Part shown: piece by piece, positions 1 to 8,728 of the stretch
Layout: the number at the start of each line of letters is the position of its first letter
Position numbering within the stretch: position 1 is the stretch's first letter
NCBI RefSeq assembly: GCF_019977755.1
Contig: NZ_AP025144.1
Location: forward strand, 2,232,001-2,296,000
DNA from: Vibrio penaeicida
GTDB taxonomy: Bacteria > Pseudomonadota > Gammaproteobacteria > Enterobacterales > Vibrionaceae
Direction: 5' to 3'
DNA length: 64,000 bases
Notes under the pieces: model-generated
Seen by the model: only the letters and a program-made list of their open reading frames with translations
What the model was told of the DNA's origin: nothing
Databases searched by the model: none
Program-made: the position numbers and the translations under genes

Positions 1-82
1 TATTGCGAACAGCGACGGGTTCATCATTAAGTATTAGGCACTCTTTCTCAGCATCAAATCTGTATTCCCCAAACTGAATCAT
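1..82 (-). CDS. N-terminus of a winged-helix transcriptional regulator (partial)
   Basis: Only the first 27 codons lie in the window; the gene runs off the left edge. The peptide begins MIQFGEYRFDAEKECLI and continues to a EPVAVRN segment. This matches the first beta-strands of OmpR/ToxR-type C-terminal winged-helix DNA-binding domains, which here would sit at the protein N-terminus as in CadC or ToxR-like regulators. The ATG at 82 has an AAAGGG ribosome-binding site five bases upstream; an in-frame ATG at 103 is the alternative. It is divergent from the hydrolase gene at 342 and could regulate it, which is inference. The fold assignment rests on a very short stretch. Confidence 0.5.
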   Translation of the reverse strand, partial: MIQFGEYRFDAEKECLILNDEPVAVRN

Positions 83-341
83 AAATCCCTTTCTATATTT
101 CATCGAATAGCTCAGAAGGTAAGAAGACTATCGCGAGCGAACTGTTCTTTCAATCAAGAATCAACGAATAAGCTGATCACTCTAATTGACGATCAATGCA
201 CCTTAATTTGAAGAAGATAAATCTGAATTTGACATCTTTTGTAATCTCTTGCTTTTGAATTGATATCATTTTTAGTCATTTTAATTGAACAAGAAGCCTA
301 GGCAATGCACCTTGAAAATCACATAACACAAGGAGTTTAAA
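83..341. other. intergenic region between divergent genes
   Basis: These 259 bases carry the promoters of the leftward regulator and the rightward hydrolase. The only clear element is an AAGGAG ribosome-binding site just before the ATG at 342. I see no other gene or convincing operator. Confidence 0.5.
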
Positions 342-1148
342 ATGAAAAAGACGGTTTTTATATGCACTGGATTATTGTTCTCAGCAGCCACTTTTACAAC
401 CAAAGTATTCGCAACGGAGAACTTGGTTTTTGTGCATGGAGCTCACTTCAATGCCGAATCTTGGAAACAGGTATCGGGTTCCTTATCTTCTAATATCCAA
501 CCAGTTTTATTGGATCTACCAGGACGAATGGAATCGGAAAATGCCGAAATCATCACACTCAGTTCATCTGCAAAATCATTGTGTAGGGAAATCAAAGCAC
601 TGGAGGGTAACATTCATTTTGCTGCACATAGCCAAGGGGGCGCAATCGTCAACCAAGCCGTGGGGTTATGCCCCTCTAATCAATTCCAATCCATCACCTA
701 CGTAACGGCAGTAGCTCCCCAACAGGGGGAAACGGCATTCGGTTCGTTGAGTAAACAAGACGAAGCAAATTATTTTGAAGGCGTTCGCTACAACGAAACA
801 AGCCACCGAATGGTCATCGGAGATAGCGCCAAGTTTGCAGAAACCTTCGCACAGGACGCGAACGAAAAGCAAAAGAACATACTCCAACGCCTTTCCCTTT
901 CTGAGCCCGCACATATAGCAGAAGAAAAGGTGGCATTTGAACCTTCTAATATGGAACGCATCAAGAAGCATTACGTCTTCGCTAGTAACGACAAAATCAT
1001 TTCACTGGAATCTCAGCTGAAGATAGCCAAAAACGCACAAATCAAAAGTGTATACGCCATGCAGACAGGGCATCTCCCCATGCTTACAGACAGCGAAGGA
1101 CTCGCTCGAATATTGAATTCGATTGTTCTATACCCAAGTCAAAAATAA
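342..1148 (+). CDS. secreted alpha/beta-fold hydrolase
   Basis: The 268-residue protein starts with a signal peptide (positively charged MKKT, hydrophobic run, cleavage probably near residue 24), so it should act in the periplasm or outside the cell. It has the HG oxyanion motif (FVHGAHF, about residues 30-36). The nucleophile elbow AHSQGG places the catalytic Ser at about residue 97, and the TGHLP motif places the catalytic His at about 244. The Asp of SNDK near 217 is the likely third triad member. The pattern fits the AB_hydrolase_6 group of small esterases and hydroxynitrile-lyase-like enzymes. Substrate is unknown. AAGGAG supports the start. It is monocistronic, ending at a strong terminator, and diverges from the left-edge regulator. 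Confidence 0.8.
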   Translation: MKKTVFICTGLLFSAATFTTKVFATENLVFVHGAHFNAESWKQVSGSLSSNIQPVLLDLPGRMESENAEIITLSSSAKSLCREIKALEGNIHFAAHSQGGAIVNQAVGLCPSNQFQSITYVTAVAPQQGETAFGSLSKQDEANYFEGVRYNETSHRMVIGDSAKFAETFAQDANEKQKNILQRLSLSEPAHIAEEKVAFEPSNMERIKKHYVFASNDKIISLESQLKIAKNAQIKSVYAMQTGHLPMLTDSEGLARILNSIVLYPSQK

Positions 1149-1220
1149 TCGGAGCTAATTTATTACGAACGTAATGTGAGTGCGGAGCTAAAAGTAAAAC
1201 GAGGATAAAAGTAAAAGAAA

Positions 1221-1249
1221 AAAACCGAGCGTAAAGCACGCTCGGTTTT
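1221..1249. terminator. bidirectional terminator between hydrolase and PTS gene
   Basis: A 12-bp stem AAAACCGAGCGT / ACGCTCGGTTTT with a 5-base loop is flanked by A and T runs on both sides. It can end both the rightward hydrolase transcript and the leftward PTS transcript. Confidence 0.85.
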
Positions 1250-1325
1250 AAAAAGGTTTTGTCCGGCAAACGGTGACTAATCGTAATTCAAGTAACTTAG
1301 GGGGAACTCTAGCCGAACAAAATTC

Positions 1326-2777
1326 TTATGCGTTTAGGTTTTTCATTGCCGCGGCAACTTTATCAACCTTACCAACACCAACGATAACTTGGATAGATGT
1401 TTTACCCAGTTTAACCACACCAGCGGCACCTAGTGCTTTCAATGCTTCGTCGTTGATATTTTCTGTGCTCTTCACTTCAAGACGTAGGCGTGTAATACAG
1501 TTGTCGATTGTTACTAGGTTTTCTTTACCACCTAGCTCTGCAATGTATTTAGCCGCCAACTGATCGATGTTCTCTGCACCTTCTTCAGCCATTTCTTCAC
1601 CACGGCCAAGCGTCTTAAGGTTGAACTTAGCGATAGCGACTCTAAATAGCACGTAGTAAAGCAAACCAAAGACTAAGCCCTGAGGGATCAGCATGTACCA
1701 TTGGGTTGCTAGAGGGTTTTGGCTACTAAGAACGAAGTCGACAAGACCAGCGGAGAAACCGAATCCGGCCATCCACTCCATTGATGCTGCGATGAACAAA
1801 CTGATACCCGTTAGGACAGCGTGAATCAAAAACAGTACAGGTGCAAGGAACATGAATGAGAATTCAAGCGGTTCGGTAATACCTGTGAAGAAAGAAGCAG
1901 CACCTGCCGCCAACATAACAGAGAATACTTTGCCTTTGTTTTTCTTATCTGCACTGTGGTAAATCGCCAACGCTGCTGCAGGTAGACCAAACATCATGAT
2001 AGGGAAGAAACCCGCTTGATACATGCCTGTTACACCGGGAGTCGCCGTACCATTTGCAATAGACTGAGCACCACCTAGGAAGTTAGGAATATCATTGATG
2101 CCAACTACGTCAAACCAAAATACTGGGTACAACGCGTGGTGCATACCAACTGAAAGGAAAAGACGGTTTAGGAAACCGAACAAGCCAGCTCCTAAAGGAC
2201 CGAGATCTTGCAGTGCAGTACCAAGAGAAAGTAGCCCAGAAAAAACAACAGGCCATACCGTCATTAGGATAAACGACAGAATCATACCGGCGATGGACGT
2301 TAGGATAGGAACCAAACGCTTACCACTAAAGAACGCTAGGAACTTAGGCAATTCTACGTGCGAGAATCGGTTGTATATTTCAGCTGAAATAATACCAACG
2401 ATTATACCCACAAACTGATTATCTACATTGTCAAATGCCATGTTGACATCGTCAGCAGAAATGCCTTGAAGCTGCGCAAGCGATTCCATAGAAAGGAGTG
2501 TTGTGACGACAAGCCACATAACATAACCAGACAGAGCAGCGGAGCCATCTTTGTCTTTTGATAAACCAAATGCCACACCTACGGCGAATATTACGGCCAT
2601 ATTGCCGATGATGGCACTACCAGACTTTATCAGAAAAGCAGCAAGTACGCTTTCGCTGCCCCAACCAACTGGGTCTAACCAGTAACCTACACCCATCAAA
2701 ATTGCTGCTGCTGGCAAAGTCGCTACCGGCACCATAAGTGCCTTACCAACTTTCTGCATATAACCTAATACGCTCAT
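1326..2777 (-). CDS. nagE: PTS N-acetylglucosamine/glucose-type transporter subunit IIBC
   Basis: The 483-residue inner-membrane permease phosphorylates a sugar during uptake using phosphate passed from HPr through a separate EIIA. Residues about 1-385 form a glucose/GlcNAc-family EIIC domain with many membrane helices and the conserved GITEPLEFSFMF motif. Residues about 405-483 form the EIIB domain, with the phosphorylated Cys at about 427 in IDNCITRLR. There is no EIIA domain, unlike E. coli NagE, and this shorter IIBC form occurs in vibrios. The opening MSVLGYMQKVGKALMVPVATLPAAA is typical of NagE. GlcNAc is the likely substrate; glucose cannot be excluded from sequence alone. It is transcribed alone toward the shared terminator at 1221-1249. 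Confidence 0.85.
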   Translation of the reverse strand: MSVLGYMQKVGKALMVPVATLPAAAILMGVGYWLDPVGWGSESVLAAFLIKSGSAIIGNMAVIFAVGVAFGLSKDKDGSAALSGYVMWLVVTTLLSMESLAQLQGISADDVNMAFDNVDNQFVGIIVGIISAEIYNRFSHVELPKFLAFFSGKRLVPILTSIAGMILSFILMTVWPVVFSGLLSLGTALQDLGPLGAGLFGFLNRLFLSVGMHHALYPVFWFDVVGINDIPNFLGGAQSIANGTATPGVTGMYQAGFFPIMMFGLPAAALAIYHSADKKNKGKVFSVMLAAGAASFFTGITEPLEFSFMFLAPVLFLIHAVLTGISLFIAASMEWMAGFGFSAGLVDFVLSSQNPLATQWYMLIPQGLVFGLLYYVLFRVAIAKFNLKTLGRGEEMAEEGAENIDQLAAKYIAELGGKENLVTIDNCITRLRLEVKSTENINDEALKALGAAGVVKLGKTSIQVIVGVGKVDKVAAAMKNLNA

Positions 2778-3156
2778 TTAAATCCTCAAGAAGTATTTCA
2801 AAATCTTTGGCGGATTTTACAAACGTAATTTTACGACGCAAAAAAACTCATCACTATTGTGCCTAGTGTCACTATTATCAATAAAAACAACTCTAGCCAT
2901 AGGGTTTTTATTGATATTTTTATCTACTAAAAGTATAATATACAGGTTTAACATCCAGTTAAAATCATATTAACAGTATTATAAATACCACTCAGATATA
3001 GATATTTCGCAGCATGTAATTTCATTTGCGAATTCAAATTGATTCTTTGAACCCTTAAGTAAGAAAGCCAGATGTAAAAACGCCAAAGGTATGAACTTTG
3101 GCGTCATGCTGAAATATTAAAGTGTTTAAGCTAATAGCCTGAGCTAGAGAATAGTA
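2778..3156. other. intergenic region upstream of nagE
   Basis: AT-rich stretch of 379 bases holding the promoter of the PTS gene and the terminator of the chemoreceptor at 3080-3104. TATTTCGC and GCGAATTC half-elements occur around 3002-3035 and recall NagC/Mlc operators, but their spacing is wrong and I do not call a site. Confidence 0.5.
3080..3104 (-). terminator. terminator of the Cache chemoreceptor
   Basis: Inverted repeat ACGCCAAAG / CTTTGGCGT followed on the minus strand by TTTT. It lies about 50 bases after the chemoreceptor stop codon. Confidence 0.75.
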
Positions 3157-4794
3157 TTAAGCCAACTTAAACCGATTGATCATCCTCATCATGTCTTCAG
3201 AGACTTGGCTTAACTCTTCACTTGCCGCTGCCATTTGTGTTGATTCGCTGGCTAATGAATTAGAGCCATCATTCAAACTGGACACATTTTGGTTAATGCT
3301 GTTTACCGTAACGGTTTGCTCTTCTGTAGCTGCGGATATTTGCTGATTCATGCCTTGAATTGCATGAACTTCTTGCGCAATTTCATTCAGCGCATCGCCT
3401 GCGGAAGAAGAAATCTCAGAGGTATTGGTTGCTTTTTTCGCCCCTTTACTCATCACACCGACCGCCTGTTCTGCTCCTTCTTGCAATTTCTCGATGATGG
3501 TTTGAATTTCAATCGTGGATTCTTGAGTTCGTAAGGAGAGCGTTCTCACTTCATCAGCGACCACGGCGAAACCTCGCCCAGCTTCACCTGCACGCGCTGC
3601 CTCTATTGCCGCGTTCAGTGCGAGTAAGTTTGTTTGCTCCGCGATACCCCTTATCACTTCAAGAACGGTATCAACATTTCGGCTGTCAGTGGCAAGCTGA
3701 GATATGACCTGACTGGCTTCCCCGATGTCTTCCGCTAATAGCTGAGATTCACGTATGTTACGTTGAATAATTACCAAGCTTTGCTCTGTTTGCTTAGCCG
3801 CCTTTACGCTGTAATCTGAAGCATCTACAGTACGCCCAGCCACTTCTTCCACAGCTGTTAGCATTTCACTCATCGCGCCTGCGAGCTGAGAAGTATCACT
3901 TTGCTGTTGATTGAGATTGACATCAACCGACGAAACTGACGAAGAAAGCTGATTGGCAGAAGCTGCCAACTGGGTGCCCGCATCACTCACACTTCTCATG
4001 ATCTCCTGAATTGAGCCAACAAAGCGGTTAAAGTACTGTGCAAGCTCAATAAGCTCTTGACTGCCCTCTTCTTTCAAACGTTGCGTTAAGTCACCTTCAC
4101 CACTAGATAAATCGCGCATTGCAGCAACGGTTTTATTGATTGGGGTGGTAATGGTCTTCACGAAATATGCAATTAACGCCGATAGTACAATCAGAATCAT
4201 ACCGGCATTAGTCATGGATATGATTTGCGACTGCTGAATATCTCGCTCAAGTGAGCTCATGTTGATACCAGTACCAATCATCCACCCCCACTCGTGGAAG
4301 TAGTCGGCATAGCTGGTTTTTGGAGAAAGCTCTGTCGCATCTGGTGATGTTTTCCACATGTAATCGACAAATCCGCCTCCTTGCTTACCTGTCGAATAGA
4401 GCTCTTCTACGAACAGTTTGCCATTCCCATCTTTCAGTGGAAGGATATTGGTACCAAGCAATCGCTTCAGCCCAGACGCCAACTGGATGCCATCTTTGTC
4501 TGCAACAAATATGTAGTTTCCGTTATCAAATCGCATTGCGGATATCGACTCTAACGACAACCTCTGCGCTTCTTCTGTCGACATTGAGCCATTCAAGCTT
4601 TGTGCATGGTAATAGTTAAGAACGCCTACCGCCCCTTCGACTATTTGCTGAACACCGCGCTCGTAGTTTGCGCGCATATGCTTTTTCGTTGCTGACGCAT
4701 CCAACAGCGAATTTGCGATTAACCCAACAGCAAACAGAACCAAAATCATCCATGCACGCATACTTATGGGTGCGTTTTTTAGAGAAAAGTTCAT
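3157..4794 (-). CDS. methyl-accepting chemotaxis protein with Cache sensor
   Basis: A 545-residue transmembrane receptor that signals to CheA/CheW. Order of parts: membrane helix about 12-30; a periplasmic single-Cache domain about 35-185 (with [11 protein letters not shown] and the WGWMIGTG motif typical of sCache_2 domains); a second helix about 195-213; a HAMP linker to about 268; and the cytoplasmic signalling domain. The hairpin tip carries [19 protein letters not shown]. The ligand is unknown; sCache_2 receptors usually sense small organic acids or amines. The small gene at 4807-5052 lies 12 bases upstream on the same strand, so the two are probably cotranscribed. There is no C-terminal NWETF-type pentapeptide. 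Confidence 0.9.
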   Translation of the reverse strand: MNFSLKNAPISMRAWMILVLFAVGLIANSLLDASATKKHMRANYERGVQQIVEGAVGVLNYYHAQSLNGSMSTEEAQRLSLESISAMRFDNGNYIFVADKDGIQLASGLKRLLGTNILPLKDGNGKLFVEELYSTGKQGGGFVDYMWKTSPDATELSPKTSYADYFHEWGWMIGTGINMSSLERDIQQSQIISMTNAGMILIVLSALIAYFVKTITTPINKTVAAMRDLSSGEGDLTQRLKEEGSQELIELAQYFNRFVGSIQEIMRSVSDAGTQLAASANQLSSSVSSVDVNLNQQQSDTSQLAGAMSEMLTAVEEVAGRTVDASDYSVKAAKQTEQSLVIIQRNIRESQLLAEDIGEASQVISQLATDSRNVDTVLEVIRGIAEQTNLLALNAAIEAARAGEAGRGFAVVADEVRTLSLRTQESTIEIQTIIEKLQEGAEQAVGVMSKGAKKATNTSEISSSAGDALNEIAQEVHAIQGMNQQISAATEEQTVTVNSINQNVSSLNDGSNSLASESTQMAAASEELSQVSEDMMRMINRFKLA

Positions 4795-4806
4795 AGTGTC
4801 TCCTCG

Positions 4807-5052
4807 TTACTCATGCGGACCAGTGACATTCTCACTGGCGTAGCAAGACTCATGGCTCTCATACAGCTGACGCAGTGCATCTCTGCATTTTTTTTCATCT
4901 TTTGCATTGTCTTCAAAAGACTGAATGACTGTTTGAAACTGCTGCAAAATTTGACGAGAGCTTTCTTCCGATTTTTGGCAGACACCATGAGCGTCTTGTA
5001 ACTTTTTATGCGACAGTTTTTTTCCCTGCGCACGTTTAAAAACACTATTCAT
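4807..5052 (-). CDS. small charged protein of unknown function
   Basis: An 81-residue, highly charged and mostly helical protein (MNSVFKRAQGKKLS... to ASENVTGPHE) with three cysteines and no signal peptide or membrane segment. I do not recognise a family. The frame is preferred over an overlapping frame at 4791-5045 because its residue composition is more protein-like and its ATG follows a CAGGGG ribosome-binding site. It ends 12 bases before the chemoreceptor start and probably shares its transcript, so a role near chemotaxis signalling is possible but unproven. Confidence 0.55.
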   Translation of the reverse strand: MNSVFKRAQGKKLSHKKLQDAHGVCQKSEESSRQILQQFQTVIQSFEDNAKDEKKCRDALRQLYESHESCYASENVTGPHE

Positions 5053-5133
5053 AGCTAACCCCTGACGTTGTTTTTGTACGGTTCACTGTGTATATCCAAC
5101 CCATGGTCCAGTCATAGCGGTATACGGGTGACG

Positions 5134-7194
5134 TTAATTATCAAATTTATAAACATTAACTCTATTCAGTGCGCAATCGGGTAAATAGACTTTGCTATTT
5201 TTCACATGGAGCAAGTAAGGCAGCCATAGTTGACCTTTTTCTCTATCGGCTCCAAAACCACTGAATGATTCGACATACTCTCCAGAACACTTGAAGATTT
5301 TTATTGCTCGGTTCACGAGATCGGAAACAAACAGGTATCCGTTTTCGTGGTCAATACTGGTAGGAAGCAAGAAGTTATCGTTTTTCGTTCCATACCCTTC
5401 TTTACCGAAGCTACGCACCCACTTTCCACTCTGATCGTATACTTCGATTCGGTTGTTATTCTGATCCGTTATAAAGCTGATTCCGTTTGCATCGACAGTG
5501 ATGTCAGATGGCGTATGGAATTCTCCATGCTCATCCCCAAGCTGCCCATAGGTATGCACTAAACCAGCCGCACCGGTTTCCGATAAACGCCAACGGCAAA
5601 TTCGATTATTGCCAGAATCCGCAATCAGAATGTCGTTGTTCGTTGGATCAACGGCGATACCTTGAGGTTTATTTAACTGCTCAGGGCCAGCGCCTAATCC
5701 ACCAAAGACGGTATAAGGAACCAATTCACCTATTACGTCGTTATATTGCAACACGGTGACAATTCCACTTAGGTAATTGCTGACTACAAGCAGTGGCACT
5801 TCTGGATCCAATTGACCTGGTAACGGCGTGCTAGGTGTTAATGCAGCGATGCCAAGCGAGCCCGGCAACATGGGTAAGCTTATGGGTCTCGCGGAATTGC
5901 TCTTTCCATCTTCAGTGGCTTGAAGTTGGTAATTTCCTGCGTCAACCATCCAGAGCAAATCCTCTGGATCATCAAATTTATCGTTTAAGAAAATTCGGAT
6001 CATGGTTTGCTGCCAACGCTGAACCCATTCAGTTTGAGCAGACAACGCAATACTTAACCATGATGGAATACCAGCAGGCTGCATGGCTTTAAGCACTTGA
6101 TCTTGTATCGAAAGCTGATGTTCTAACCAGTTTTGAATCGCAGGTGCGTCTCCTGTTTGCCCGCCGCTTTGCGCGGATGTCACGTCTCCAACAACAGAAG
6201 TTACAAAGTGAAGTTGTCCAGGATTGTCTCGTTCATCACCAACAGACTTTAGGACTTTTGTTGCCCGCGTTTTTCCTCCTTTTAAAGTGGCAAGATTGAC
6301 TTTGTGTTTTTGGAGAGACGCAAGGAATGGTTCGGTAATCAGCATGGTTTGAGGTTCAGTCGATTCGGTGATCTGAACGGGTGCGAAAAATCCGTCCAGC
6401 TGCCCCATAAATTGACCATCGAGATTATATATTGAAATGACGTTTGGTCCCCCACCGGGAATCAATACGCGATTCTGAATGACTGAAACGCCACGAGATA
6501 AATCTAGACCATCGATGTAGCATTTTCCGCGCTCACTAAAAACAATGCCTTTGCCTTGCCAATCACAGCGTACGACGGTTGCAAACCCTGTATTGGCAAT
6601 ATAGATATTACCCTGCTTATCCAAGCTTAACCCTTGAGGCCAGAGTAAATGAAAGGGATCTCCTCCGTTTTCTGGGGTAATTTCATCGATCGTGTATTCA
6701 AAGTTGCCATCTTCGCTAAAAACCACAAGACGAGACTGGCTATCTGGTCCCTCATAAAATTCATCAGCTACACAGACTTTGCCTTCATGGACAACAATGC
6801 CATTCGGCCCCTTTAAGTCCACCTCGGGTTCATCACCAAATACTTTGATGGATTGAATATCGAGTTCTTCATTGTATTCAAGAATATGGACACGGAAGTT
6901 TCCAATGTCTGTAACGTATACCCAATTCTTTTCGGGGTGTGATAACAGCCTAAATGGCATGTTAAATTGCTGTGGGCCTTTACCTACAGTCCCAAAGCTG
7001 GCGAGAATTTGATCCATTTCTGAATCAAACACAAGGACGCGATTGTGCGCGGTATCGGCTAACCAGATCCGACCAAAACGGTCTACGCAACTACCGACAG
7101 GCGTGTTAAGCGAAAGGTGTCCAGCAGATGAACACGGCAGCTCCGGCAACTGATCGACTGTTGTGCCGATATAACTGTGATATGCAATTCCCAT
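5134..7194 (-). CDS. NHL-repeat beta-propeller protein
   Basis: A 686-residue protein containing at least two sets of NHL repeats. N-terminal repeats (about 20-290) have motifs such as GRIWLADTAHNRVLVFD. A C-terminal set (about 460-686) has GIAVDPTNNDILIADSGNNRICRW and similar blades. A linker of roughly 150 residues joins them and may hold a helical insert. There is no signal peptide, so it is predicted cytoplasmic. NHL propellers usually bind proteins or ligands, and no catalytic residues are evident. The gene lies upstream of and codirectional with the small protein and chemoreceptor, with an 81-base gap. Function unknown. Confidence 0.75.
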   Translation of the reverse strand: MGIAYHSYIGTTVDQLPELPCSSAGHLSLNTPVGSCVDRFGRIWLADTAHNRVLVFDSEMDQILASFGTVGKGPQQFNMPFRLLSHPEKNWVYVTDIGNFRVHILEYNEELDIQSIKVFGDEPEVDLKGPNGIVVHEGKVCVADEFYEGPDSQSRLVVFSEDGNFEYTIDEITPENGGDPFHLLWPQGLSLDKQGNIYIANTGFATVVRCDWQGKGIVFSERGKCYIDGLDLSRGVSVIQNRVLIPGGGPNVISIYNLDGQFMGQLDGFFAPVQITESTEPQTMLITEPFLASLQKHKVNLATLKGGKTRATKVLKSVGDERDNPGQLHFVTSVVGDVTSAQSGGQTGDAPAIQNWLEHQLSIQDQVLKAMQPAGIPSWLSIALSAQTEWVQRWQQTMIRIFLNDKFDDPEDLLWMVDAGNYQLQATEDGKSNSARPISLPMLPGSLGIAALTPSTPLPGQLDPEVPLLVVSNYLSGIVTVLQYNDVIGELVPYTVFGGLGAGPEQLNKPQGIAVDPTNNDILIADSGNNRICRWRLSETGAAGLVHTYGQLGDEHGEFHTPSDITVDANGISFITDQNNNRIEVYDQSGKWVRSFGKEGYGTKNDNFLLPTSIDHENGYLFVSDLVNRAIKIFKCSGEYVESFSGFGADREKGQLWLPYLLHVKNSKVYLPDCALNRVNVYKFDN

Positions 7195-7402
7195 AATACC
7201 TAGCCTATTTTAATTTTTCTGTTCATGTTCTACCTAAAAAGAAGAATTCTCAGGTATACAATGATTTATATTTTTATGTGTACTGACACATAAAAAAGTA
7301 GCAGGTGATAGGTAACTCGCCAGTAGATGGAGCAGGAAATATCGAAATAATTATAGATTTAATACATATGTCATAGTTTGCACTTAAAAAAGGACATAAA
7401 AA

Positions 7403-7426
7403 AAGCCAGAGCAAATGCTCTGGCTT
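7403..7426 (-). terminator. terminator of ppaC
   Basis: Perfect 11-bp stem AAGCCAGAGCA / TGCTCTGGCTT with a 2-base loop, followed on the minus strand by a run of T. It sits 27 bases beyond the pyrophosphatase stop codon. Confidence 0.9.
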
Positions 7427-7452
7427 CTAATAACACTTTAATAAATAAAGAG

Positions 7453-8358
7453 TTAAGCAAGCTCACCTTGAAGCCAAGGCCAGCCTTGTTTTTTACGGCT
7501 TAATGTGTTTTCCATCATTAAAATACCGTCTTTTTCATGCTTAACTAACTTCTCTGCCCACTCACCTTTGTACAGAAGACGAGTTTGAGAAGTCGTGATG
7601 TCAGTTAACATAACAGCAGCGAATGCTAGACCTTCTTCAGAACAGCGACGCTCTAGATCTGCTTCTAGACCTTCAATCATGCCATCTACTTGCTCTAGAG
7701 TTGCAAGCTCAACCTGACCAACGACCACATCGCGACCGTTAAATGGGTAAGCCTTTAAGTCTTTCTCTACAAGTTCTGCCGCAGACAAACCTTCGATGTT
7801 TGTTTTTGCAATCAGAAGATCTTTGATGAATGTATCTACATCATCTACACCAGCAATTTCAGCCAGCGCGTAGACCGCATCTTTGTCTTTTTGTGTGCAA
7901 GTAGGAGAAGCAAATCCAACCGTATCAGACAAAATTGCAGACATCATCATGATGGCTAATGGCTTGGTGATTTCAGTCTCTTCCATCTTGAATAGCGCGA
8001 ATAGAATTGTACAAGTACAACCTACAGGCCAAATCCAAGCTTCTAGAGGATTTACTGTCATCACATCACCAAGACGGTGGTGATCGACAATACCTAGAAT
8101 TTCAGCTTCACCAATATCATCAGGAGCTTGAGCTAAGTCTGTGTAGTCAACCAACCAAATGTTTTCACCTGCTACTGAAGTACGTAGCTCAGGTTGATCT
8201 GCGCCAGCAACTTCTAGAACGTGCTGAGTTTCACGGTTAATTTCGCCTTGGCGAATGCCTTTTGCTTCAAGTCCACGTGCTTTCAATAGCTCAGCGGTAA
8301 CGATAGCACTACAGATGCTGTCTGTGTCTGGGTTTTTATGACCAACTACTAGAATCAT
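7453..8358 (-). CDS. ppaC: manganese-dependent inorganic pyrophosphatase (family II)
   Basis: A 301-residue cytoplasmic enzyme that hydrolyses pyrophosphate to two phosphates. It has the DHH-family signatures: the N-terminal GHKNPDTDS metal-binding motif at residues 6-14, the SDTVGF segment, the DHH motif in GIVDHHRLGD, and the C-terminal SRKKQ substrate-binding motif. The length is normal. Family II enzymes prefer Mn2+ or Co2+, in contrast to the Mg2+-dependent Ppa of most gammaproteobacteria. A strong Fur-box candidate sits about 190 bases upstream between this gene and the divergent dehydrogenase, so iron- or manganese-responsive control is plausible. Confidence 0.93.
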   Translation of the reverse strand: MILVVGHKNPDTDSICSAIVTAELLKARGLEAKGIRQGEINRETQHVLEVAGADQPELRTSVAGENIWLVDYTDLAQAPDDIGEAEILGIVDHHRLGDVMTVNPLEAWIWPVGCTCTILFALFKMEETEITKPLAIMMMSAILSDTVGFASPTCTQKDKDAVYALAEIAGVDDVDTFIKDLLIAKTNIEGLSAAELVEKDLKAYPFNGRDVVVGQVELATLEQVDGMIEGLEADLERRCSEEGLAFAAVMLTDITTSQTRLLYKGEWAEKLVKHEKDGILMMENTLSRKKQGWPWLQGELA

Positions 8359-8728
8359 TTTGCTTCCTAATTACTTTTAAATTTTGCCGACAATCACACA
8401 AAAAACCATACAAGAATCTTGGTGCCTGTGACGGTAGCTTTTTCAAAAGTCGTTACTTTACCTGATTTCAAAAAAAAGTCATTCCTGATCCGAGTTAAAA
8501 GTACAGTTTCGTCGCTATTAGTTGCGTATATTTGATATATTTATAAATGATAATCATTTGCATTCGCATTATCATTTAATTAGAGTTAGTAACATACCAA
8601 GGCAACTTGGTTACAAAAGAAAGTACCCTCTATGTTTTGGGGTTGTTGCGAAATCTGATGGTTTTCGCAGCGAACCTGTTTCAATTGAAGGGACATAAAA
8701 AGTCAACCAATAACAAGGATAGAAAGTC
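8359..8728. other. divergent promoter region with a structured leader
   Basis: The 370 bases separate ppaC from the dihydroorotate dehydrogenase-like gene. They contain the Fur-box candidate at 8546-8564. To its right are two small hairpins in the rightward leader: CCAAG/CTTGG near 8598-8611, and TGCGAAA/TTTCGCA near 8646-8669. No gene is seen. Confidence 0.5.
8546..8564. promoter_or_regulatory. Fur box candidate
   Basis: AATGATAATCATTTGCATT matches the Fur consensus AATGATAATNATTATCATT at all but two defined positions and includes the perfect palindrome ATGATAATCATT. An ATTATCATT half element follows at 8568-8576, making an extended overlapping site of the kind seen at strongly Fur-repressed promoters. 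It lies 165 bases before the rightward flavoprotein start and 188 before the leftward ppaC start; which gene it controls is undecided. Confidence 0.7.

Noticed and set aside
3002..3035. NagC/Mlc operator for the PTS gene
   Set aside because: Half-elements are too far apart and not symmetrical enough.
4791..5045. Alternative 84-codon frame over the small protein
   Set aside because: Less protein-like composition, and it overlaps the chemoreceptor start; the 4807-5052 frame has the better ribosome-binding site.
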